The notes under the pieces were generated by a model, which was given only the letters and a program-made list of their open reading frames with translations, searched no databases and had not been told where the DNA came from. Shown in pieces: positions 51,590-60,898 of a DNA stretch of 64,000 nucleotides. Location: positions 1-64,000 of the forward strand of contig JBNLBS010000005.1 in NCBI GenBank assembly GCA_050303415.1, written 5' to 3'. The DNA comes from JBNLBS01 sp050303415 (GTDB lineage Bacteria > Pseudomonadota > Gammaproteobacteria > Methylococcales > Methylomonadaceae). The position numbers and the translations under genes were made by a program. Within the stretch, counting starts at the first letter, position 1. Each line of letters begins with the position of its first letter.

Positions 51590-53155
51590 TTATTTGGCTT
51601 GTGCCGGATTTTGTTCGAAACAATAACGTCCGGTATGCAAACTGCTTGGACCGAGACGTACATATTTGAACATCAGGTACAATTCGATGACCAGCAGCAC
51701 GGTATAGAACAAGGCAAAGCCGGCTATGCTAAACCAAAGCTGATCGCTGCTTAGACTCGATGCGCTCATATGGGTCGGCAAAATTCCGGAAATGGTCCAC
51801 GGCTGACGGCCATATTCGGCTACAAACCAACCGGTTTCCGCGGCTATCCACGGCAACGGAATACACCACACCGCCATGCGCATCAACCAGCGTTTTTGAT
51901 CGGCAACGCGGGTGATGCAATAGTAAAAGCTCATCGCAAAGATAAACAACATGGTAAAACCACACGCTACCATGACCCGGAAGGTCCAAAACAACGGTGC
52001 CACCCTGGGAATGGTATCGTTAGCGGCTTTATCGATCATGGCTGCATCGGCATCGACCACGTTATCGGTATATTTCTTCAGCAATAAACCGTAACCCAAA
52101 TCGTCTTTATGTTCTTCAAACACCTGTTTTGTCCCGGCGCTGTTATCGCCGCCACGTAATTTTTGCAATTCTCGATACGCAATCATACCGCTTTTGATGC
52201 GTTGCTCGCTTTCCTTGCGCAAGTCTTTTAAGCCTTTAACCTCTTCATCCACCGAACGGGTCGCGATCATGCCCAGTACGAAAGGAATCTTGATTGCATA
52301 GTCGGTTCTTTCATTTTCCTGATCGGGAAAACCGAAGGCGGTAAAACCGGCGGGTGCCGGTTCCGTCTCCCATTCGGCTTCAATCGCCGCTAGCTTGATT
52401 TTTTGAGTTTCACCCTCGGTATAGCCGCTTTCATCACCGAGGACGATGACTGAGAGTACCGATGCCAGGCCGAATGCAGAGGCAATCGAAAACGAGCGCC
52501 GGGCAAAACCGATGTCGCGCTTATTGAGCAAATACCATGAGCTCACACCTAAAACAAACATTGAGCCGGTCACATAACCGGCGGCAACGGTATGGACGAA
52601 TTTAACCTGCGCCACCGGATTAAAGAAGACATCGGCAAAACTGGTCATTTCCATGCGCAAGGTTTGGTAGTTGAATTCCGCACCGACCGGATGCTGCATC
52701 CAGCCGTTGGCGATCAGTATCCAGAGTGCCGATAGGCTGGTCCCTAGGGCCAAAAGCCAGGTTACCAACAAATGCTGCTCTTTGCTCAGCTTATCCCAAC
52801 CGAAAAAAAACAAACCGACAAAAGTTGATTCCAGAAAAAAGGCCATCCAGCCCTCATTGGCCAGTAGCGGCCCGAAAATATCACCGACATAATGAGAATA
52901 ATAAGCCCAGTTGGTGCCAAATTGAAATTCCAGTGTCAACCCGGTGGTGACACCCATCGCAAAATTAATACCAAATAATTTGCCCCAAAATTTGGTCATG
53001 TCTTTATAAACCTCACGACCGGTCATAACATAAACCGATTCCATAATGCCGAGGATAAAAGTCATGCCCAAGGTCAACGGCACGAATAAAAAGTGATACA
53101 TTGCGGTCAAACCAAACTGCATCCGTGACAGCATGACAATATCGTCACCGAACAT
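51590..53155 (-). CDS. cydA: cytochrome bd ubiquinol oxidase subunit I
   Basis: CydA carries hemes b558, b595 and d and oxidises quinol, reducing O2 without proton pumping. I start at 53155 (MFGDDIVMLSRMQFGL, AGGAG 7 nt before), 521 aa; the ORF's upstream codons lie inside cydP. H21 in 'MYHFLFVPL' is a heme ligand. A long Q-loop (about 250-365) of the E. coli type is followed by 'ETGWFVAEYGRQPW'. bd oxidases tolerate sulfide and work at low O2, which fits the sqr-like gene downstream. Confidence 0.97.
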   Translation of the reverse strand: MFGDDIVMLSRMQFGLTAMYHFLFVPLTLGMTFILGIMESVYVMTGREVYKDMTKFWGKLFGINFAMGVTTGLTLEFQFGTNWAYYSHYVGDIFGPLLANEGWMAFFLESTFVGLFFFGWDKLSKEQHLLVTWLLALGTSLSALWILIANGWMQHPVGAEFNYQTLRMEMTSFADVFFNPVAQVKFVHTVAAGYVTGSMFVLGVSSWYLLNKRDIGFARRSFSIASAFGLASVLSVIVLGDESGYTEGETQKIKLAAIEAEWETEPAPAGFTAFGFPDQENERTDYAIKIPFVLGMIATRSVDEEVKGLKDLRKESEQRIKSGMIAYRELQKLRGGDNSAGTKQVFEEHKDDLGYGLLLKKYTDNVVDADAAMIDKAANDTIPRVAPLFWTFRVMVACGFTMLFIFAMSFYYCITRVADQKRWLMRMAVWCIPLPWIAAETGWFVAEYGRQPWTISGILPTHMSASSLSSDQLWFSIAGFALFYTVLLVIELYLMFKYVRLGPSSLHTGRYCFEQNPAQAK

Positions 53156-53390
53156 GACTAGGCTCCTTTTTTTGTTGAGGAAAAATATCGGACGGATCGC
53201 CTGACGGCATTGCAGGCAGAGCAAAATGTGCGGCTACATCGGGTTTACCGACAGGTCTGTCCATCCAGCGAAAAATTAAAAACCACAACCCGATCAAAAA
53301 CAGACATTTGACCAGCAAGGCAAGACTGATTTCCCAACGCAATAAACTGGCTTTGGGTAAAACAGGGTGGTGATCAGTGGTTTCACTCAT
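53145..53390 (-). CDS. cydP: cytochrome bd-associated small protein CydP
   Basis: 81 aa with one helix: 'LLRWEISLALLVKCLFLIGLWFLIF' (about 16-40) matches the 'LxREIxxxLxxKxxLLxxLWxxFF' pattern of CydP, a small protein encoded before cydA in many beta/gammaproteobacteria. The C-terminus is hydrophilic and overlaps the cydA start by 11 bp; the start overlaps psiE by 8 bp. Likely assembly or stability factor of the oxidase. Confidence 0.85.
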   Translation of the reverse strand: MSETTDHHPVLPKASLLRWEISLALLVKCLFLIGLWFLIFRWMDRPVGKPDVAAHFALPAMPSGDPSDIFPQQKKEPSHVR

Positions 53391-53823
53391 AACGATCTCC
53401 TGGCCTGTCCTCAGCGGGTGACGAGTGAATCAGCCGAGTCGAAATGGCTAATAGTAAGATTGCGCCCGCTACAAACAAAATACTAATTTCGATTTGATGA
53501 TGAACCTGTATATCGGCAATCATCAGCCGCGCCATGGCAGTTATGGCAACATAAAGTAAGCAACGCACCGGCATCGCATTGGTTTTGAAATAAATGCCCA
53601 CCATTGCGCCCAGTTCCAAATAGATAAACAATAGCAAAATATCGCCGATACTGGCATGACTTTGCTGCATCATGTCGCTATAAGCAGCCACCGCCGACCA
53701 TACAATACTGGCACCAATCACAAACAGCGCCAGATAATGGAAAACATCGGTCAACAAATTGCCGATCTCGTCAGCCCAAGCCTTAAACTCACGATGTAAT
53801 CGGTTTAGATTATCATTGTTCAT
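53383..53823 (-). CDS. psiE: PsiE-family membrane protein
   Basis: 146 aa from the ATG at 53823 (GGAG 6 nt upstream; the TTG four codons earlier is inside that site). Four hydrophobic helices (about 22-45, 58-75, 83-98, 112-130). Similar to PsiE, phosphate-starvation-inducible in E. coli, role unknown. It is the first gene of a psiE-cydP-cydA-cydB-cydX unit with overlapping ends, so here it is tied to the bd oxidase. Confidence 0.8.
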   Translation of the reverse strand: MNNDNLNRLHREFKAWADEIGNLLTDVFHYLALFVIGASIVWSAVAAYSDMMQQSHASIGDILLLFIYLELGAMVGIYFKTNAMPVRCLLYVAITAMARLMIADIQVHHQIEISILFVAGAILLLAISTRLIHSSPAEDRPGDRYE

Positions 53824-53835
53824 CGTCTGCTCCAA

Positions 53836-54169
53836 TGTTTAAGTATAAGGCGATCGTATCACCCTTTCCGCTTTATTTATCCGTTAGTTTGACCCCTACG
53901 GACAATGCAACAAAAAATCATCGCACTACGTATTGACAGATTGATAAATCAATTTACATGCCAACTTTTTTAAATATTGATTCATTGGGAGATATGAGGG
54001 TTATAAGGAGATTTTGAGGCAAAACCAGCGTTTCAAAATCAATCATTGAAACAAATTTATGAAACAAAATAAGACACTATTGAAACAAGATTGAAACACT
54101 TTGCTTGTTTATGCAAAGTTAATGCTAATCCACACCGCACCTGGAAAAGGATCTGGGCCTAAAATTATT
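53836..54169 (-). promoter_or_regulatory. regulatory region upstream of psiE-cydPABX
   Basis: 334 bp without a gene. GTTTCAA (54030-54036) faces TTGAAAC (54046-54052), with three more TGAAAC copies at 54060, 54080 and 54091. This looks like an operator array or enhancer. Nearer the operon is TTGATAAATCAA (53941-53952), palindromic but with a 2-bp centre, not the 4 bp of an FNR site. Confidence 0.5.
53949..53963 (-). promoter_or_regulatory. weak sigma-54-like promoter
   Basis: The minus strand has TGGCAT-N5-TTGA against the consensus TGGCAC-N5-TTGC. The -24 GG is present, but the -12 GC is GA. It lies 67-134 bp downstream of the TTGAAAC array, a normal enhancer distance. Confidence 0.25.
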
Positions 54170-56542
54170 TCAGCAGATCTTTTTTTCTTTTTCGGTAATA
54201 TCCGAAAACAACGCAATACGTCTATGAACGCTACCGTCCGTATTAAAAACAGTATTAATTGTCAGCCACTCCAGATATTCATTACCGTTTTTTCGTCGAT
54301 TCCATAGTTCACCCTGCCAATGGCCTTTGGTATTCAGATCATTCCACATTGCCTGGTAAAAGGCTTTGTTTTGTCGTCCGGAACTTAATAATTTTGGTGT
54401 CATTCCAAGTATATCGTCCTTTGTGTACCCGGTAAGCTTAGTAAAGGCTGGGTTTATCGTCAGTATTTTATTATCGTTATCTGTTACCATCATTGCTTCG
54501 CTGCTATTTTCGTAAGCCAACGCAGCTAAGGCTTGCTGTTCCTGAGCCAATTTTCGTGCACTAATATCCTGAACTATACCAAGCATTTGCACTGGTTGAT
54601 TGCCGCTATCAAACTCCACCTGACCGGCTATGCGCATCCATCTTTCATCAATTGTGTGCAATTTTATACGAAATTCAATATCCAATTTTCCGCCCTGCTC
54701 CATATGATAAAGAAAGGTGCTGATTAATTTTCTCCTATCGCCCAAATTAACCAAGCGAAGAAAACGCCTCCAGGAAGGAGTACTCTTGCCTGAAAAACCA
54801 AAAAGCTTAAGACAGGTTGCGGACCACAACTGTTTACGTTCGATAAAATCAATTGCCCAAATACCAACCTCACCATATGCCTGGCTTAGGCTTGACCGTT
54901 GTTCGCTTTGCTGTAGGTATCGATTTTGCTCAGCCAGCTCGTTCCTTTGCATCCTGACTTGTTGAAGGATGGTTTCATTTCGACCGGTAATATTGAGCAA
55001 TAATACTTGCAATAAAGAAGCAAAAAGTAACCCTGCGACTAAAATCTGCCATGCCAGCAGTGAATAATTTAACGCAATATAACTATCCGTCACAAAAACG
55101 GATACTTGCCATATTCGATTAGCAATCATTATCTCCGATTGCCAGGAAAACTCAGAATTAACCGGTGTTTTTAACGAGGCTGAACTATAAAGAAGTTTAT
55201 TCGGTTCCTGTGCGTTTTTATCATGAATAACAATAACAAAACCTTCCGGGAAATTTTTCTCGAATAAATGCTGCAACATTTTTTCAATGCGAAAAACACC
55301 TACAGCAAAACCACCTAGGAGACGAGTAAATGTACTATTTTCCGTGCCGGCATTATCCAATTTAACCGGCACCAAGAGTAACAAACCGATGCTGGACCCC
55401 GTTTCCTGAACTAAACGTATTGGAGCCGTGGCAACCGTTTCACCCGTTATTCGCGCTTGTGCAATCGCAGCGATTCGTGTTGCATTGGAAGCTATATCAT
55501 AGCCGATAGCCGACATATTGTTGTCCAGCGGGTTAATGTATGCCACAGGAATATAACTGTGTCGCTGCTTGGCGGCAATTAATTGATTTTTATCATCTCG
55601 CTGGGTAATTTTAAAATCCTTCAACCCTTGTTGCTGCATAAAGGTTTCAAATTGCTCCCGATTTTTATCTAAAATCTCAGGATTCCAACTCAGTGCGTGC
55701 AATTCAGGATGTTTATTAAAAATAGGATCGGTAAATTGTTTAAACTCGGAGTACTTGAGTTCAGAATTGACAGATATCAAACCGGCTAAAGAATCAACAA
55801 TGGTTTGAAATTCATCAGCTTTAGACTTAAGCGTAGAGGCAATAGGTTTACCAACATTATCAACATGTTGTTTTATAATTGATTCTTCATTTTTAAAGAC
55901 ATAACCAAAAGCTAAAACAACACCTACAATTGTCGTTAGTACCGGTATGGCAATATATTTAAGACGTTTTTTCCATATCCGTTCCCGCCTTTGCACGACC
56001 ATTAAAAATAGCGGTGCAAATAAAATCACACCAATAGTGTCCCCTGCCCACCAATGCCACCATTGAGAGAAGAAATCCGCCCAGGAAATTGCTCTAAAAA
56101 TTAATAAAGTAAAACAACCCCAGGTAGCAGAAACCAAACAGGCTAACGGGCCGGCCAACAATAAAAATCTTATGATATCTGATTTTTTGCCTAGGCTTTG
56201 CCAGTCCAGTCTTCTATTGTTTTTTATCAATTTGGAGGCCACCCTGGCCTGCAAGGACGATCCAACGCCGATAAACGAAGCAACCAGAAAACCAATAAGA
56301 TTGACATCCTGATTTCCCCAGGCCACCCAAAGATTAATACTGACCGAGCCCAGCCATATGCCCGGCAATACCCGAGAACCTAAAGACAAAACAGCAATAA
56401 ACCCAGCCGCAGCCGCAGGAAAAACCGGAGATGAATATCCCGGAGGAATAGCAAATAAGAGCCCGACTATACCTAATAAAAAATAACAAACAGCTAATTT
56501 AAGAACCGGGATTGCAAATTCTGATAATTTATTAGTCCACAT
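54170..56542 (-). CDS. membrane sensor MASE1-CHASE-PAS-PAS without output domain
   Basis: 790 aa. MASE1 (about 1-230, eight or so helices) is followed by a CHASE-type periplasmic sensor (about 235-480, 'LHALSWNPEILDKNREQFE', 'GYDIASNATRIAAIAQARITGETVATAPIRLVQE'), a last TM helix (about 500-520) and two PAS/PAC units (about 555-665, 670-786). It stops at 'DITEKEKKIC'. MASE1-CHASE-PAS proteins nearly always continue into GGDEF, EAL or kinase modules; none follows in any frame. It may signal by protein contact or be truncated. It lies just upstream of the cyd regulatory region, same strand. Confidence 0.85.
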   Translation of the reverse strand: MWTNKLSEFAIPVLKLAVCYFLLGIVGLLFAIPPGYSSPVFPAAAAGFIAVLSLGSRVLPGIWLGSVSINLWVAWGNQDVNLIGFLVASFIGVGSSLQARVASKLIKNNRRLDWQSLGKKSDIIRFLLLAGPLACLVSATWGCFTLLIFRAISWADFFSQWWHWWAGDTIGVILFAPLFLMVVQRRERIWKKRLKYIAIPVLTTIVGVVLAFGYVFKNEESIIKQHVDNVGKPIASTLKSKADEFQTIVDSLAGLISVNSELKYSEFKQFTDPIFNKHPELHALSWNPEILDKNREQFETFMQQQGLKDFKITQRDDKNQLIAAKQRHSYIPVAYINPLDNNMSAIGYDIASNATRIAAIAQARITGETVATAPIRLVQETGSSIGLLLLVPVKLDNAGTENSTFTRLLGGFAVGVFRIEKMLQHLFEKNFPEGFVIVIHDKNAQEPNKLLYSSASLKTPVNSEFSWQSEIMIANRIWQVSVFVTDSYIALNYSLLAWQILVAGLLFASLLQVLLLNITGRNETILQQVRMQRNELAEQNRYLQQSEQRSSLSQAYGEVGIWAIDFIERKQLWSATCLKLFGFSGKSTPSWRRFLRLVNLGDRRKLISTFLYHMEQGGKLDIEFRIKLHTIDERWMRIAGQVEFDSGNQPVQMLGIVQDISARKLAQEQQALAALAYENSSEAMMVTDNDNKILTINPAFTKLTGYTKDDILGMTPKLLSSGRQNKAFYQAMWNDLNTKGHWQGELWNRRKNGNEYLEWLTINTVFNTDGSVHRRIALFSDITEKEKKIC

Positions 56543-56677
56543 AGTTCATACAATAATACTCGCTATTTTAAATAGGCAGTGATTGATAAATTCGTTAGAA
56601 TTCCAGATAGCTATATTATATTAAAAAAAGCTCCTTAAATTATTATCAGTACACAGAACAAATAATATAAATTCCGC

Positions 56678-57232
56678 CTATTCCTGTCGTTCATACAGAT
56701 AATAACCAACCTCACCTGCGGTTTTGCTTTTTAAACATTGCCAGTTATCCGGTAGACCACGCAGTTCCAGTTTGCTTTCCACTTCGACATAGATTTTGGC
56801 ATGTTCAGTCAACCAGCCTTTTTCTTCCAGCCATTGGCAGGTCTGCACCGCCAGCCCTTTACCGAAAGGAGGATCGAGAAAAACCAGATCATACCTTTGT
56901 GCGTCACCCGCCAAAAACCTGAGCACATCCGTATTGACCAGTTTGATCTGTGTTGCCGACAGGTTCTGAATGTTTTCACTTATTTTACGACAGGCCTGAG
57001 GGTTATTTTCCACCATTGTCACTGTCTTGGCTTCTCTGGAAGCGGCTTCAAAACCCAGAGCGCCACTGCCTGAATATAAATCCAGACAGTGTTTGCCGAT
57101 CAGGTCATGCTGCAACCAGTTGAACAAGGTTTCTCTAACGCGTCCCGGTGTTGGTCTTAAGCCAGCCACATCGGCAAATTGCAATTGCCGGCTGCGCCAC
57201 TGGCCGGCAATAATTCTTAACTTGTTTTTCAC
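56678..57232 (-). CDS. rsmD: 16S rRNA (guanine(966)-N(2))-methyltransferase
   Basis: RsmD methylates G966 of 16S rRNA using SAM. 184 aa with 'IIAGQWRSRQL' at the start, 'RPTPGRVRETLFNWL' (about 26-40), SAM-binding 'DLYSGSGALGFEAASR' and the catalytic 'LDPPFGKG' (N/DPPF motif). It overlaps the M16 gene upstream by 4 bp (ATGA). Confidence 0.96.
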   Translation of the reverse strand: MKNKLRIIAGQWRSRQLQFADVAGLRPTPGRVRETLFNWLQHDLIGKHCLDLYSGSGALGFEAASREAKTVTMVENNPQACRKISENIQNLSATQIKLVNTDVLRFLAGDAQRYDLVFLDPPFGKGLAVQTCQWLEEKGWLTEHAKIYVEVESKLELRGLPDNWQCLKSKTAGEVGYYLYERQE

Positions 57233-58536
57233 TTTCCTGCGCCCGAGTTCCCTACCGTAATGGTTTGTAACAATTCAGGTTTAACTCGACGTTTTAAGGC
57301 ATCCTTAAGTGTTTCCAAGGTTACCGCATTAATTTTCTCCTGGAATGTGTCCAGGTAATTTAACGGTAAATCATAAAAAGCAATCATTTCGACATAGCTG
57401 GTTAGCTTGCTATTTGTATCAAAACGCAAGACAAAGCCGCCGGTGATGTTTTTCTTGGCTGCCAATAACTCTTCCTCACTGGGACCGTTTTCCACATAAT
57501 CGACCAAAGTATCGTGCATAACCTGTACGGCTTTTTGTGCTTGTTCATTACGGGTTTGCAAGCCCATCATAAATGGTCCCTTTCTTAATAACGGAGCAAA
57601 ATAGCTATAGGCGCTGTATGCCAGTCCACGTTTTTCCCGGACTTCTTTAAATAATTTAGACACCAAACCGCTGCCACCCAGAATATGGTTGGCCACATAC
57701 AAATTAAAATAGTCGGGGTCTTTTCTATACACACCCGGGAAACCAGCCAAAACATGAGTTTGTGTGGATGGAAAGGCAATTTTTTGTGTTTGAGCGGATT
57801 CCGGCATAGTCACTTTTGCCAATGGCGCGGGCTTTTCTCCTACCGGCAAGCCTGCCAATAATCGCTGTGCGGTTTTTTTCGCCTGACGCTGGCTTAAATC
57901 ACCGACAATAACCACGATAGCATTAGAGGCAACATAATATTGTTTATAAAAATCATTCAGATTTTTTGTTTCAAAACCGGCAACGGTTTCAATCACACCA
58001 CTGCTGGGATGTGCATAAGGGTGATCGCCATACAATGCATTATAAAACGCGATAGCTGCTTGTGCCGCCGGTGATTCTTCTCTATGCTTCAACCCTGCCA
58101 ATGTGCGTTTTTTCTCGCGTTCAAAATCCTCTTCACTGAAATGGGGTTCGGTCAGGATGAGGTGCAAAGTGTCAACAGCCTTATCAAACAGCTCTTCTTG
58201 CGTCAGGGTTCTTAATGACAACCATGCCGTATCCCGGCTAATTCCGTTACCGAATTGCGCACCGACACTTTCAAAACGCTGGGCAATGTCATCCGCGCTC
58301 CAAGGGCCGGCACCGGTATCCAGCATATTCGATGTTAATGCCGCCAAACCATATTGGTAATCATCCCTGGCACTACCTGCATCAAAACTGACACGGATAT
58401 CAACCATAGGCAGACCTTCTGTATGCACATAATATACTTTGGCACCTTGTTTGGTATGCCAGCGTTCAATTTTCGCTGCCGCCCAAACCGATGTTTGAGT
58501 CAGCAACAAGATTAAACAGAAAAAACTAATGCGCAT
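57229..58536 (-). CDS. M16 peptidase family protein, probable non-catalytic partner
   Basis: 435 aa from the ATG at 58536 (GGGAGG upstream); earlier codons lie inside the preceding gene. It has a signal peptide ('MRISFFCLILLLTQTSVWAA'). Two M16 halves are present, but the HxxEH zinc motif is replaced ('YQYGLAALTSNMLDTG'). A C-terminal 'RGLAYSAYSYF' (R/Y pair) is kept, as in the substrate-binding subunit of two-gene M16B peptidases. It overlaps the catalytic partner by 11 bp, so they probably form a periplasmic heterodimer. Confidence 0.9.
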   Translation of the reverse strand: MRISFFCLILLLTQTSVWAAAKIERWHTKQGAKVYYVHTEGLPMVDIRVSFDAGSARDDYQYGLAALTSNMLDTGAGPWSADDIAQRFESVGAQFGNGISRDTAWLSLRTLTQEELFDKAVDTLHLILTEPHFSEEDFEREKKRTLAGLKHREESPAAQAAIAFYNALYGDHPYAHPSSGVIETVAGFETKNLNDFYKQYYVASNAIVVIVGDLSQRQAKKTAQRLLAGLPVGEKPAPLAKVTMPESAQTQKIAFPSTQTHVLAGFPGVYRKDPDYFNLYVANHILGGSGLVSKLFKEVREKRGLAYSAYSYFAPLLRKGPFMMGLQTRNEQAQKAVQVMHDTLVDYVENGPSEEELLAAKKNITGGFVLRFDTNSKLTSYVEMIAFYDLPLNYLDTFQEKINAVTLETLKDALKRRVKPELLQTITVGNSGAGK

Positions 58537-59896
58537 GACTGCCTCCCTTATTATTGTTATGTTGGTTTTGATTTGGCATCGGTTGAGGTTCCAGGTAAGC
58601 AATCGTCAGATGGTCTTCTATAAGGTATTTACGTGCCACGGCACGAACCTGTTCCGCCGTCACCTGATTAATTTTTTCAACATATTCATCCACTTTTTCC
58701 CAGCCCAGGCCGACCGTTTCCATCATGCCCAATTGCATGGCCTGATAAAACATCGAGTCACGCTCATATATTGCATCGGCCAAAACCTGTGCTTTGATTC
58801 TTTGTAATTCTTCCGGGGCCACCAGGTCTTTGCGCAACTGGTAGATTTCATTTTTTAATGCCATTTCCATATCAAAAGCTGTTTTTCCTTCTACCGGCGT
58901 GGCATCCAGCATAAACAACTCCGGCAACCTTGCGGTTAAACTGTAGCCTGCTCCTGCACCCACCGCAATTTGCTGACCACGTACCAGTCTGCTTGCTAAC
59001 CTGGCACTGCTGCCGCCATCTAAAACACCAGCCAGCACTTCCAGTGCATAGGCTTCCCATTCATTTTCCACACTGTTCAGTACAGGTACTTTATAGCCCA
59101 TCACGATATAGGGCAGCTTGGCAGGCAGTTTAATCGTGATACGCTTTACTCCAAGTTGCTCTACTTCCTGCTGTGGCTTTAGAGGCTCAATGACACTGGG
59201 TTTTAACGGACCAAAATATTGTTCGGCCAATGCAAAAACCGCATTGGGCTCTACATCACCCACCACCACCAATGTGGCATTATTGGGCGCATACCAGTGT
59301 TCATACCAGCGTTGAAGATCGGCTATTTTATAGTTCTCAATATCTGACGGCCAACCGATCAGCGGGTGTTGGTATGGGCTGTTACTAAATGCTGTTGCAA
59401 TAAAATGTTCCTGCACTTTCGCTCTGGGCTGGTCATCGGTTCGCATTCTGCGTTCCTCATGCACTACTTCAAGTTCTTTAACCAATTCATCAGCCAGTAA
59501 ATGCAAATGTCTCATTCGGTCTGCTTCCAGTTCGAAACTGACCGCCAGTCTGGATTTCTCCATGGTTTGAAAATAAGCGGTATAATCCCGCCCGGTGAAA
59601 GCATTTTCCTGGCCACCATTTTCGGCGATAATACGCGAAAATTCACCCGCCGCATGTTTATCGGTGCCTTTAAACATCATATGTTCCAGCATGTGTGACA
59701 CACCGGTAATACCACCCGGCTCATAACTGGAACCAACTTTATACCAAACCTGAGACACGGCCACCGGAGAACGATGATCTTGCTTAACCAGAATTTTTAA
59801 ACCATTTGCCAATTGATGTTCATATACTTTAGTTGCAGCATTGGCAGCTACAATCGGTATACACAGCATTACTGCAAAAACTAATCGATAGTTCAT
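58526..59896 (-). CDS. M16 family zinc metallopeptidase (catalytic subunit)
   Basis: 456 aa with a signal peptide (about 1-20, 'VAANA'). The inverted zinc motif HMLEH is at residues 68-72 (H68, E71, H72), with the third ligand Glu in 'SFELEADRM' downstream. It pairs with the inactive M16 protein encoded next. The C-terminus is His/Asn-rich ('NQNQHNNNKGGSHAH'). Role in periplasmic peptide degradation is inferred from the family. Confidence 0.94.
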   Translation of the reverse strand: MNYRLVFAVMLCIPIVAANAATKVYEHQLANGLKILVKQDHRSPVAVSQVWYKVGSSYEPGGITGVSHMLEHMMFKGTDKHAAGEFSRIIAENGGQENAFTGRDYTAYFQTMEKSRLAVSFELEADRMRHLHLLADELVKELEVVHEERRMRTDDQPRAKVQEHFIATAFSNSPYQHPLIGWPSDIENYKIADLQRWYEHWYAPNNATLVVVGDVEPNAVFALAEQYFGPLKPSVIEPLKPQQEVEQLGVKRITIKLPAKLPYIVMGYKVPVLNSVENEWEAYALEVLAGVLDGGSSARLASRLVRGQQIAVGAGAGYSLTARLPELFMLDATPVEGKTAFDMEMALKNEIYQLRKDLVAPEELQRIKAQVLADAIYERDSMFYQAMQLGMMETVGLGWEKVDEYVEKINQVTAEQVRAVARKYLIEDHLTIAYLEPQPMPNQNQHNNNKGGSHAH

Positions 59897-59997
59897 AACG
59901 TCCTCATGATAGTGATGTTCGTGCGTTTGGCTATTTCATAAATGAATAGTTCACTGTATTCTATACAACTATAAAAAAGTTGGAACCTTATTAAACG

Positions 59998-60897
59998 ATG
60001 ACAAGCGAAATTTCAAAGCTTTCCTGGCAAAATTATCTTGAGCTATGCAAACCCAAAGTGGTTGCGCTCATTGTTTTTACTGCAATTGTCGGCATGTTGC
60101 TGGCCGTGCCCGGAATGCCGCCGTTGGATACATTTATCTACGGCACAATCGGTATCGGCCTGGCGGCATCGTCTGCCGCCGCGATCAATCATTATATTGA
60201 CCAGACTGCTGATGCCGAAATGACCAGAACCAAGAACAGGCCCTTACCCAAAGGCGAACTGAAATCATGGAATGTCATCAGTTTTGCGCTGATTTTATGT
60301 GTTATTTCCATGGCCTTATTGTTCTTTTGGGTTAATCCGCTGACTGCATTTTTAACCTTTTTATCGCTGATCGGCTATGCCATTATTTACACCGTATATT
60401 TAAAACGCATGACCCCGCAAAACATCGTTATCGGCGGGGCAGCGGGCGCGGCACCGCCGGTACTGGGCTGGTGCGCAATGACGGGCGAAGTTCATCCTTA
60501 TTCTTTACTGCTGTTTTTAATTGTTTTTGTCTGGACCCCGCCGCATTTTTGGGCGCTGGCCATTGCCAGACGGGAGGAATATGCCAAGGTGGAAATCCCG
60601 ATGTTGCCTGTTACTCATGGTCCGGAATTTACCCGCTTACAGATTCTGCTGTATACCGTTTTGTTACTACTGGTCACCCTGCTACCCTATTTAACCGGTA
60701 TGAGCGGTCTGATCTATTTAATTCCTGCTGTTTTACTTGGGCTCGGATTTATCTATTTTGCTATTTTAATGATGTATCGGAAAGACAATAGAACAGCAAT
60801 GAAAACCTTTGGTTATTCCATTATTTATTTAATGATCATGTTTTCGGTACTGTTAATTGATCACTACATTCCTTTAAGCCTTAATTCATTTAAATAA
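59998..60897 (+). CDS. cyoE: protoheme IX farnesyltransferase (heme o synthase)
   Basis: CyoE/CtaB adds a farnesyl group to heme b, giving heme o for heme-copper oxidases. 299 aa, UbiA fold with nine helices. 'NHYIDQTADAEMTRTKNRPLP' (about 62-82) is the first Asp-rich prenyl-diphosphate motif, and 'LKRMTPQNIVIGGAAGAAPPVLGW' follows. No oxidase genes are adjacent. The next gene starts 2 bp after its stop. Confidence 0.96.
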   Translation: MTSEISKLSWQNYLELCKPKVVALIVFTAIVGMLLAVPGMPPLDTFIYGTIGIGLAASSAAAINHYIDQTADAEMTRTKNRPLPKGELKSWNVISFALILCVISMALLFFWVNPLTAFLTFLSLIGYAIIYTVYLKRMTPQNIVIGGAAGAAPPVLGWCAMTGEVHPYSLLLFLIVFVWTPPHFWALAIARREEYAKVEIPMLPVTHGPEFTRLQILLYTVLLLLVTLLPYLTGMSGLIYLIPAVLLGLGFIYFAILMMYRKDNRTAMKTFGYSIIYLMIMFSVLLIDHYIPLSLNSFK

Positions 60898-60898
60898 A

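Noticed and set aside
53941..53952. FNR/Anr box before the cyd operon
   Set aside because: The half-sites TTGAT and ATCAA are right but separated by 2 bp, not 4.
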